Assembly: GCA_900450595.1 (NCBI GenBank) | Contig: UGGS01000001.1 | Location: 930,001-994,000, forward strand | DNA length: 64,000 bases | Origin: [Flavobacterium] thermophilum | GTDB taxonomy: Bacteria; Bacillota; Bacilli; Bacillales; Anoxybacillaceae | Direction of reading: 5' to 3' | Shown here: one piece after another, positions 7,504 to 15,700 of the stretch | Numbering within the stretch: position 1 is the first letter of the stretch | Layout: every line of letters begins with the position of its first letter | Program-made: the position numbers and the translations under genes | The notes under the pieces: model-generated | The model's database searches: none | What the model was told of the DNA's origin: nothing | What the model saw: the letters and a program-made list of their open reading frames with translations, nothing else

Positions 7504-8973
7504 TTATTCACTTAAAGATGCGCCGGCAATTTTTTCTTTCACCTTGCGGATGTTTTCCATCTTATTGTCCCAACACGCTTGGCTCAAATCGACGGGATAT
7601 TGCTCGGGATTGAGCGTCCGTTTGTACTCCTCCCAAAACAAGCGCAAGCTTTCTTTTGCGTACGCTTGAATGTCCGGAAGCGGGGGCGACGTATACACGA
7701 GCCGGCCGTTGTCGAAGATCGTCACATGCAAATCACGCGCTTCGAAATTGGTGACGAATTTGCTGATGAACGTGTACACCGGATGGAACATTTTCAGCCG
7801 CTCTTCTTGCTGCGGGTTTTCGCTCTCTAAGGCGATGTAGTCGCCTTCCGCTTTATGGTTGATTTTGTTGACGATGCGGTACACCCGCTTCAGCCCCGGC
7901 GTCGTCACTTTTTCCGGATTGCCGCTGATTTTGATCGTATCGACCATCTCACCGCGTTCGTTTTCGATCGCCACCATTTTGTACACGGCGCCGAGCGCCG
8001 GCTGATCGTACGCCGTAATGAGTTTGGTGCCGATCCCCCACACATCGATTTTCGCCCCTTGCGACTTCAAGTTTAAAATCGTATCTTCGTCCAAATCGTT
8101 TGAGGCGAAAATTTTCGCGTTCGGAAATCCGGCTTCATCGAGCATTTTCCGCGCTTCTTTCGACAAATAGGCCAAATCGCCGCTGTCGATGCGGATGCCG
8201 ATAAAGTTGATTTGGTCGCCCAGCTCCTTCGCGACGCGAATGGCGTTTGGCACCCCGGACTTCAACGTATCGTACGTATCGACAAGAAAGACACAGTCTT
8301 TATGGCGGCGTGCATACTTCAAAAAGGCCGTGTATTCATCCTGATACGCTTGAATCATTGAATGGGCGTGCGTTCCGGCGACCGGAATGCCAAACAGCTT
8401 CCCGGCACGCACGTTTGATGTCGCCTCAATCCCACCGATATACGCTGCGCGCGCGCCCCAAAGCGCCGCATCCATCTCCTGCGCCCGCCGGCTGCCGAAC
8501 TCCAAGGCCGGCTCATCCCCGAGAATATGCTTAATGCGCGACGCTTTCGTGGCGATGAGCGTCTGAAAATTGATGATGTTTAAAATGGCGGTTTCAATGA
8601 GCTGCGCCTCCGCAAGCGGCGCCTCAATGCGCATAATCGGCTCGTTGGCAAACACCACTTCCCCTTCGCGCATCGAACGGACCGTGCCGGTGAAGCGAAG
8701 CGTCCGCAAATAGTCTAAAAAGTCATCACGGTAGCCAAGCTCTTGGCGCAAATAGTCGATGTCGCTGTCAGAAAATCGGAACTGCTGCAAAAACTGAATG
8801 ACGCGCTCCAACCCAGCGAACACCGCATAGCCGTTGCCAAACGGCAGCTTGCGGAAAAACACTTCAAACACAGCGCGGCGCTCATGCATACGATCTTCCC
8901 AATACGTCTCGACCATATTGATTTGATATAAGTCCGTATGAAGCATCAAACTGTCATCAGCATATGTCTTCAT
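7504..8973 (-). CDS. pncB: Nicotinate phosphoribosyltransferase
   Basis: 489 residues, the usual length in Bacillaceae. The N-terminus LMLHTDLYQINMVETYWEDRMHERRAVFEVFFRK is characteristic of PncB; FGSRRAQEMDAALWGARAAYIGG and VAGTHAHSMIQAY follow in the catalytic core, and GIRIDSGDLAYLSKEARKMLDEAG is the phosphoribosyl pyrophosphate-binding region. It condenses nicotinate with PRPP to nicotinate mononucleotide in the Preiss-Handler NAD salvage route. It lies 80 bases downstream of pncA on the same strand, which makes its substrate, so the pair is probably co-transcribed. Confidence 0.96.
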   Translation of the reverse strand: MKTYADDSLMLHTDLYQINMVETYWEDRMHERRAVFEVFFRKLPFGNGYAVFAGLERVIQFLQQFRFSDSDIDYLRQELGYRDDFLDYLRTLRFTGTVRSMREGEVVFANEPIMRIEAPLAEAQLIETAILNIINFQTLIATKASRIKHILGDEPALEFGSRRAQEMDAALWGARAAYIGGIEATSNVRAGKLFGIPVAGTHAHSMIQAYQDEYTAFLKYARRHKDCVFLVDTYDTLKSGVPNAIRVAKELGDQINFIGIRIDSGDLAYLSKEARKMLDEAGFPNAKIFASNDLDEDTILNLKSQGAKIDVWGIGTKLITAYDQPALGAVYKMVAIENERGEMVDTIKISGNPEKVTTPGLKRVYRIVNKINHKAEGDYIALESENPQQEERLKMFHPVYTFISKFVTNFEARDLHVTIFDNGRLVYTSPPLPDIQAYAKESLRLFWEEYKRTLNPEQYPVDLSQACWDNKMENIRKVKEKIAGASLSE

Positions 8974-9053
8974 GAATTGCTACCTCCAACACACGAATGA
9001 CGGCGCCGCCGAATAAAACAATGTTCATCGTCTATTCTATCACGTTTTCTCCA

Positions 9054-9605
9054 TTATTCCACTATTTCCGCGCCTAGCGTATGGCGAAAATGGCGGAGCG
9101 CCCATTCGTGTCCCGCCGCGTCGAAGCTCGCCACCGCCCGCCGGTGGACGACGATGCGAAATCCTTTGTTGTACGCATCGACCGCCGTATGAAGAACGCA
9201 AATATCGGTGCAGCAGCCGACCAAATGCACTTCCGTGATGCCTCTTTCGCGCAATTTCAGCTCCAAATCCGTTCCGGCGAACGCGCTGTAGCGCGTTTTG
9301 TCCATCCAGTAGACGTTGTCTTTATGCTTATTTGCTTGATACACCTCTTCGAGCTCCCCGTACAACTTTCGGCCCTCCGTCCCTTCAATGTTATGCGGCG
9401 GAAACAACTTCGTTTCCGGATGATAGTCGTCTCCCGCCACATGTTTGTCAATGGCAAAGACGACAAAATCACCGTTGTCAATAAACTGTTTCGTCACCCG
9501 CACGAGCTCTTTTTCAATCGCCTGCCCCGGTTTCCCGCATGTAAGCGCGCCATGATCAGCGATGAAATCGACGGTGTAGTCGATGTTAATAAGCGCTTTG
9601 TTCAT
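9054..9605 (-). CDS. pncA: Nicotinamidase, isochorismatase-fold
   Basis: 183 residues. The cysteine hydrolase motifs are visible: NIDYTVDFIADHG (catalytic Asp), the Lys of MDKTRYSAF, and HLVGCCTDICVLHTAVDAY with the nucleophilic Cys. It converts nicotinamide to nicotinate, feeding pncB immediately downstream. The ATG is preceded by AAAAGGAGTG, a good ribosome site. A promoter-like AT-rich stretch and the terminator at 9724-9760 of the next operon separate it from the YidC gene. Confidence 0.94.
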   Translation of the reverse strand: MNKALINIDYTVDFIADHGALTCGKPGQAIEKELVRVTKQFIDNGDFVVFAIDKHVAGDDYHPETKLFPPHNIEGTEGRKLYGELEEVYQANKHKDNVYWMDKTRYSAFAGTDLELKLRERGITEVHLVGCCTDICVLHTAVDAYNKGFRIVVHRRAVASFDAAGHEWALRHFRHTLGAEIVE

Positions 9606-9723
9606 TCCCGTTCACTCCTTTTCCTCTTCCTGCATGGTCGGGTTGCTGTTTTTTCATCCCGCCTACATCTTGTTGGGCTTTTCTACCATTATACCATAGC
9701 AATATGGACAGCAGACAAGACAA

Positions 9724-9760
9724 CAAATCCCCTGCCTGCTTTGAAGCAGACAGGGGATTG
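9724..9760 (-). terminator. Terminator downstream of the YidC-type insertase gene
   Basis: AATCCCCTG pairs with CAGGGGATT around an inner CTGCTT/AAGCAG stem; on the minus strand the hairpin is followed by a T-rich run. It lies 12 bases after the insertase stop codon. Confidence 0.7.
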
Positions 9761-9771
9761 TCGAAGTCGTT

Positions 9772-10521
9772 TTAGCTGTTTTCCGCCGCTTTGGCCGCTT
9801 TCATTTGAGCACGCAAAATGAGCGACTGGATGATCGAGAAGCAGCCGCCGACGACCCAATAGAGCGACAGCGCCGATGGAACGGAGCTGGCGCCGATAAA
9901 AATCATGACCGGCATGATGTACGACATCATCGCCATTTGCGGCATTTGTTCTTCAGCCATCGACGGCGACAGGCGGAGCGAGATGAACGTCGTCAACGCC
10001 GCTAAAACGGGCAAAATGAAATACGGATCGCGATGGCCGAGCTCGACCCATAAGAACGAATGCGTTTTAATTTCTTGCGTCCGCGAAATCGCGTAATACA
10101 GCGCCATAAAAATCGGCATTTGAATGAGCACCGGCAGGCAGCCGCTCGCCGGGTTGACGCCGTGCTTTTGATACAGCTGCATCATTTCTTGCTGGAGCTT
10201 GCGCTGCGTTTCCGGGTCTTTGCTTTTATATTTTTCTTGCAGCTTCATAAGCTCCGGGCGCAGTTTTTGCATGGCGATCGATGCGCGGAACTGCTTCAAA
10301 ATGAGCGGCAGCAAGCAAAAGCGGACGATGAGCGTCAGCACGATAATGGCGATGCCGTAATTGTCGCCAAACCAGTGCCCAAGCGTCAAAAGAAGCTTCG
10401 ACATTGGATAGACAAAATAATGGTTCCAAATGCCTTGGCTATGTTCGTCGATCGGTTCGTTGCGGTTGCAGCCGGCAAGAAGCAAAACGGCGCCAAGCAG
10501 CACCAATACCCATTTTTTCAT
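9772..10521 (-). CDS. Membrane protein insertase, YidC/Oxa1 family (YidC2-like lipoprotein)
   Basis: 249 residues starting MKKWVLVLLGAVLLLAGC, a lipoprotein signal with lipobox LLAGC. The ATG follows GAAGGAGGGC; an upstream in-frame ATG lacks a site. The Oxa1 core holds five hydrophobic segments, with the conserved Arg in LTLIVRFCLLPL, the cytoplasmic hairpin rich in K/E (LQEKYKSKDPETQRKLQQEMMQLYQKHGVNPASGCLP) and SLYWVVGGCFSIIQSLIL. It inserts and folds membrane proteins with or without SecYEG. Gram-positives usually have two copies; this one is not beside rnpA/rpmH, so it is more likely the YqjG-type paralogue than SpoIIIJ. It is preceded by a small membrane-protein gene. Confidence 0.93.
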   Translation of the reverse strand: MKKWVLVLLGAVLLLAGCNRNEPIDEHSQGIWNHYFVYPMSKLLLTLGHWFGDNYGIAIIVLTLIVRFCLLPLILKQFRASIAMQKLRPELMKLQEKYKSKDPETQRKLQQEMMQLYQKHGVNPASGCLPVLIQMPIFMALYYAISRTQEIKTHSFLWVELGHRDPYFILPVLAALTTFISLRLSPSMAEEQMPQMAMMSYIMPVMIFIGASSVPSALSLYWVVGGCFSIIQSLILRAQMKAAKAAENS

Positions 10522-10563
10522 GAAAAGCCCTCCTTCAATATCATGTTGCAAAATCATGCCGTT

Positions 10564-10833
10564 TCAACATAAAGGAAAGGGCCTTCCATCCTCATCCGTT
10601 CGGCTTGTCCGTTCCCGAACGGGAATTTTCCGCCGTTGCGGCAAAAACAGCGGGCGCCATGGAAGCGCCGCCCGTTCGGCGCCTCCCTCTGCTTCATGCT
10701 CGCGAACCGCGGCCAACGCCGGTTCATAAAACAGCGAACCTGCCATCCGGCGCGCGCTCGTATGTCCTTTCATGATGATCCATAGCGCGCCGACAAGCGA
10801 CATATACACAAGCAAATCAATAGGCGCTTCCAT
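10564..10833 (-). CDS. Small membrane-anchored hypothetical protein
   Basis: 89 residues. Accepted as real because of a near-perfect ribosome site AAAGGGAGGTGG six bases before the ATG and its position 42 bases upstream of the insertase gene. The N-terminus MEAPIDLLVYMSLVGALWIIMKG forms one hydrophobic segment; the rest is charged and Arg-rich, so it is probably a single-span protein with a cytoplasmic tail. No family is recognised. An insertion sequence begins only about 25 bases upstream of the start, so the native promoter of this operon has been displaced. Confidence 0.6.
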   Translation of the reverse strand: MEAPIDLLVYMSLVGALWIIMKGHTSARRMAGSLFYEPALAAVREHEAEGGAERAALPWRPLFLPQRRKIPVRERTSRTDEDGRPFPLC

Positions 10834-10857
10834 GCGTCCACCTCCCTTTCGCCTGTC

Positions 10858-12470
10858 GGTATTGTCAAAAGTTTATCCTCCACACTCACGGTTTTCCCTT
10901 GAGTTTCAACGGTTGGAAGAAAAAAAGCTTGCCACCCCCGTTGTTTTCGGCCATCATTGAGGTAACGACACCCAACAGCCAAAACAAAGGAGTGACAAGC
11001 TTTGTTACCTCAATTATTAGCCTATTTGCTCGAAATAATCAAGACCCAATATCAAATCATTGTGTATTTGATGGGTGTGATCGTGGGAAAATCCTTGAAT
11101 CTCGAGGACTTGGACGAACCCATCCAAAAGCCGTACCGGAAACTTCAGGTCGATGACCTTCCGATCATCGATGTGCCGGAAACCCTTGATTACCGGAAGC
11201 TGTTGGCAGACTATGAAGCCCAGCACGGACGTCCTTTACGGCCCATCCAGCGCCGCGCGAATGCGAAACACCGTGTTCCGGATTCGTTGACCTGCCCTCG
11301 CTGCCAGGCTCCCTCTTCTTACCTGTACGCCAATAACGGCGGAAAAGGGCAATACCAATGCAAAGTGTGCCAGTGCCGGTTCAACCACCGAAATCGGTTC
11401 ACCAAGCAAGCGGTCTTTCGCTGCCCGCACTGCAAAAAGACGCTGGAAAAAATCAAGGAACGCAAAGAATACAACATCTATAAGTGCAAGAACAACGCTT
11501 GCCCGTTTTACCAGGCCAACCTTCGCCGGATGACGAAGAAGGAGCGCCAACAGTTTCAACAGGATCCTCAAGCCTTCAAGGTGCGGTATTTGTTTCGAGA
11601 GTTCTTGTTTGACTTTCTCCCGTTGGCTTCCTCGTCGCTCATCAAGCCGAAGGTCGATTTGTCCCGGCTGGCTGCGTCGCCGCACGTGTTGGGGCTCGTG
11701 TTGACGTACTACGTCAACTTTGGGATGTCCTCGAGGGAGACCGCCGCCGCCATGAAGGACATCCATGGCGTCTCGATCTCCCATCAGACGGTGCTCAACT
11801 ACGCCAACAGCGTCGCGCTTTGGATCAAGCCCTTTGTCGACCGGTTCCCGTATGAGCTGTCCGGTTCGTTTTGCGGGGACGAGACGTATATTCGCGTCAA
11901 AGGGCGCTGGCATTACCTGTTCTTTATGTTTGACGCCGTCAAAAAGATCGTGCTGTCGTATCGCGTCTCGCCCAACCGGGACACGCTCTCGGCCATCAAG
12001 GCCATCGATGATGTCCTCAGGAAGCTAGCGTCCCTCCCAGACGACTTGTCGTTCGTCGTGGATGGCAACCCGATTTACCTGCTGGCGCAACACTTCTTCG
12101 CCCAACACGGGATTTCATTTGACGTCCGCCAAGTGATCGGGCTGACCAATGAGGATCCGGTCTCGGAAGAGTTTCGCCCTCTCAAGCAGATCATCGAGCG
12201 ATTCAACCGGACCTTTAAAGGCAACTACCGCCCGACCCATGGGTTTGGTGCGGAAGAAGGCTCGGTGTCCTTTGTGACGCTGTTTGTGGCGTATTTCAAC
12301 TTTCTGCGCCCACACAGCGCGCTCGAAGGCCGGGTGCCGGTCGTCATCCCGGAACTGGCGGATCTTCCGCATATGCCGGCCCGGTGGACGAAGCTGATCG
12401 CCATGGCACAAGCGTTTCTCCAACAAGAGGCGGCCTGACTTTTTTGTCCTCCGGAGCCCGTTGAACAGAA
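10858..12470 (+). mobile_element. Insertion sequence with zinc-ribbon DDE transposase
   Basis: The left end was set by the point where identity with the deletion derivative at 41560 begins (GGTATTGTCAAAAG). The right end, ending about CCCGTTGAAC, is also shared with that copy. A short inverted repeat GTTTCAACGG (near the left end) / CCGTTGAAc (right end) is visible. The element holds a single transposase gene. Exact ends and target duplication could not be fixed. It separates the insertase operon from the palindrome at 12477-12633. Confidence 0.8.
11002..12438 (+). CDS. DDE transposase with N-terminal zinc ribbons
   Basis: 478 residues from a TTG start preceded by AAAGGAGTG. Residues 95-180 hold two zinc-ribbon-like modules (CPRCQAP...YQCKVCQCRF and CPHCKKT...YKCKNNACPFY). 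The C-terminal half is an RNase-H-fold DDE domain: SFCGDETYIRVKGRWHYLFFMFDAVKK (first Asp and aromatic block), FVVDGNPIYLLAQHFF (second Asp) and IERFNRTFKGNYRPTHGF (Glu), as in IS6/IS240-like transposases. Full length and apparently intact. The precise IS family is not certain from sequence alone. Confidence 0.9.
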   Translation: MLPQLLAYLLEIIKTQYQIIVYLMGVIVGKSLNLEDLDEPIQKPYRKLQVDDLPIIDVPETLDYRKLLADYEAQHGRPLRPIQRRANAKHRVPDSLTCPRCQAPSSYLYANNGGKGQYQCKVCQCRFNHRNRFTKQAVFRCPHCKKTLEKIKERKEYNIYKCKNNACPFYQANLRRMTKKERQQFQQDPQAFKVRYLFREFLFDFLPLASSSLIKPKVDLSRLAASPHVLGLVLTYYVNFGMSSRETAAAMKDIHGVSISHQTVLNYANSVALWIKPFVDRFPYELSGSFCGDETYIRVKGRWHYLFFMFDAVKKIVLSYRVSPNRDTLSAIKAIDDVLRKLASLPDDLSFVVDGNPIYLLAQHFFAQHGISFDVRQVIGLTNEDPVSEEFRPLKQIIERFNRTFKGNYRPTHGFGAEEGSVSFVTLFVAYFNFLRPHSALEGRVPVVIPELADLPHMPARWTKLIAMAQAFLQQEAA

Positions 12471-12476
12471 CTCCTG

Positions 12477-12633
12477 CCGGATTCGGCGAAGCGAACCCTT
12501 GACCAACCGAACACCGCCAAAGGTAAAATTCGGTCATGGCAAGGGCGGCTTTCTTATTGCCTTCTTTTTTGTCCCCGTCGCCCTTGACGACTCTTCCGCA
12601 CCTTTGGCGGGTGTTGGTCAAGGGCGAATCCGG
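12477..12633. repeat. 157-bp imperfect palindrome next to the insertion sequence
   Basis: Matching arms: CCGGATTCG (12477-12485) with 12625-12633; CCCTTGACCAAC (12496-12507) with 12613-12624; ACCGCCAAAGGT (12513-12524) with 12600-12611; and an inner CAAGGGCG (12540-12547) with 12579-12586. The left arm has a 10-base bulge. No coding frame of merit is inside. It could be a MITE or a remnant; it is not part of the sequence shared with the 41.6-kb copy of the neighbouring insertion sequence. The 12634-12768 stretch beyond it shows nothing. Confidence 0.75.
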
Positions 12634-12768
12634 CCCTCCGCATGCCCCACGATGCTCAATGGGATGATCTGTGTGGAGTTTTCATAGAACTTTTGACGCT
12701 ACCCGCCTGTCGATTGTTCTCTTTCCATACAATAGCAAACTTTCAACCGAAAGAAAAGCAACAATTGA

Positions 12769-15700
12769 TCACATCCGCTCCAAGCGGTGAAATGCCGGCT
12801 CGTCGGCTGCCAAGACGGCCAGCTCCCCGCTTTCATCGGCCGCCAGCGCCGCCCGAAGCTCTTCTTTCGCCTCATCGAAGCGTCCAAGCAGCGCGAGATA
12901 GCGGGCTCGTTCGTAGCGAAGCCGGGCATCGTTGGCCATATGGACGCACCGCTCGATGGCCGCGAGCGCCTGATCGATGCGCCCCGCTTCTTCATAAACA
13001 GCCGCAAGCTGCATATGGAACTCTTCATCCTCAGGATACCAATCAGCATAGCGCTCCCAAAGCGCCGCCGCTTCTTGATAGCGGCCCGTTTCCATATAAT
13101 GCTCGCCAAGCAACATGAGCGCCTCACGGGCGAGCGGTTCTTCCGCCACAATCTCCTCGAGCTGCCGCTCGGCTTTCTCGCGCTGTCCTTCTTGAAGCCA
13201 AACGACCGCCTGCAACACGCGCAGGTCGACATCATCCGGGTTATCAGCCAGCAGCCGCTCCAGCCAGCGCTTCGCTTCCTCGCGTTTTCTTTCCTCATCG
13301 GCGGCCAATAAATATTCCACAAATTCTTGCGCCAAAGACGGATCCCAAACGCGGGCGAGCGCTTTGCGCCACGTTTTCACGGCATCGCTGTCCAATTCGA
13401 GCGCGGCATATAAGCGGGCGAGCCGCCTGTAGGCTTCCGCATCGCTACGGTTGAGGCGAATCGCTTCGTCGTAGAAATCGGTCACAATCGAAAACAAGAC
13501 AACGGTGCCGACCCATTCTTTCGCTTTTGTCCACCATCGCACCGGTTCGTCATGCCCCCCCTGCTCCTCGCCAAAATACGGGAAAAGAGCCGAGGCGGTG
13601 TTCCGATACATCACACTTTTCGCCTCGCGGCTTGCCTTTAGCCGCTCGAGTCGATGGCGCAGCTTCCCTAAGCCGCGCATCGTTTTCGGAAAGAGAGCCA
13701 CATACAACGGGTACAACGATTCATCGTCCGGATGGCGCACCATCAACTGTTCGAGCAGTTTCGCCGCCTCTTTTTGGCTTCCTTCCGCGATCAGCACCAT
13801 CGCCCAATGGCGGAGCACTTCAGGATGGTCCGGGTCAAGAGCAAGCGCCTTCTCGACGGCCGCCTTTTCTTGATCGCGCCGTCCGAGCGCTCCATAAACA
13901 TATCCAAGGCTGTCGTAATACCACACCTCCCCTGCATGCGAACGGGCATCAGCCAGCGCGCGGAGAAGCGCGGAAGGCTCTGCGATCGCGGCAAGCTGCT
14001 CCATATCGATGCGCTTCGGGGCCAAGCGCACCGCCTGAAGCAAATGCGCGTGCTGCCGCTCTTCGTTTTCTTCCGCCTCATAGAGTGAAGCTAAGCGAAA
14101 ATGGCAAAGGACAAACGATGGATCGGCTTTGAGACACGCCTCATACTGTTGTTTCGCCTCTTCGTGGCGTCCAAGCGAGGCGCACAGCTCCGCCAGCCGG
14201 AAGAGGGAAAGCGCATGGCCCATGGCGGCAGCTTCTCGGTAAAACGCCATGGCCTTCGACGGCCGGCCTTGCCGTTCATAAAGGGCGCCGAGAGCGGAAT
14301 GGGCCGAAGCGAGTGTCGGGCGAGCCGAGACAAGCTGCTCTAAAAACGCCCGGCCGCGTTCCTCTAAAGACGGCGTTGCCAGCTGATCAAGGTAAAACTC
14401 GTACGCTTCTTCCGCCTCAAACTCAGCCAGACGCAACCCTTCTTCCAACCACGACAGCGCCGTCTCGCGTCCTTCCTCCTCGTCGGCGAACCCATGGGCG
14501 ACAAGCCATCTTCCCGCGTTCAGCCAATATTCGCTGTTGGCGGCAAAACGGGCGCGCTGCTCGATCACATACCGGCGCGCCGCTTCCACATCCCCGCGCT
14601 CCGCAAGGGCAGACGCCAAGCCGAGATGGGCGAACACGTCATCGCGGTCATGACGGACCGCCTCTTTGTAGCACGAAACCGCTTGTTCCGCCTCCCCTTC
14701 CTCCATATAGAGATCGCCAAGACGGACGTAAAGCGGCGCCAAGCGTCTAGCAGCGGCCAGCCCCTCTTCCAGCACCGCTTTCGCTTTTTCCCGATCACCG
14801 GCATCATCATACAAGTCAGCCAACATCAAATACGGATGCGGTTCCTGCGGGTCGAGCGCTTTGGCGACGCCAAAGCCGCGTTCCGCCTTGCGCCGGCGGC
14901 CGAGCTCCCGATCGCAGCGGGCCCGCTCATACCAAAGCTGGGCATCCCGCCGCTCGCGGCGCACAAGACGATCAAACCAGTCGCGCGCTTCGGCGAACCG
15001 CTTCGCATGGAACAACAGCACACCGTGATTCGTTTCGATAAACAAATCGCCCGGATACAGGCTGACTGCCACGCGCGAAGAGATGAGCCCTTTTTCGATA
15101 TGACCGGCGTACGCCGAGGTGAGCCCGAAATAGCTCCACACTTCCGGCTGGTCTGGGTCCAACTGGAGCGAGGTGCGAAAATAGCGGGCCGCCTCTTCAT
15201 AGCGGCTGGCAAAAAAGGCAATGCGCCCGCGCAAATAATGGTGGAGCGGGCTTTGCGCCTTTCCTTTCACCCGTTTGAGCACGTCTTCAGCCTTCTCCAT
15301 TTCTTGCGTGTAGACGTACGCTTTCGCCGCCATCAGCAGCAAGTCGTTATGTTCCGGATACTCGTTCAAGACTCGTTCCGTATACTCCAATACAAGCGGC
15401 TTCGCCTCGTCGCTGCCGAAATGCTTCATGACATACAGCCATGTGTACGGGATGTGCTCATGCTGGCGCAAAAAGGCGACAAAGGCGGCGAAATGCGCCT
15501 GTTCGTCCTCATCCATCTTTTCGGCCAACGCATGCAGCTCACGGAAATAGCGGTCCTCCTCCTCCGGAAGCTCGGCGGCGAGCGCCGCTTTTTCCCGGGG
15601 AAGCGCCACAATCGACAAATAATGCGTCCCTGCATACCACTTGGCAAGCTCGTCCTCGGAAACGACAAACGGATCAAATAGATTCGGGTCTTGCACGTAC

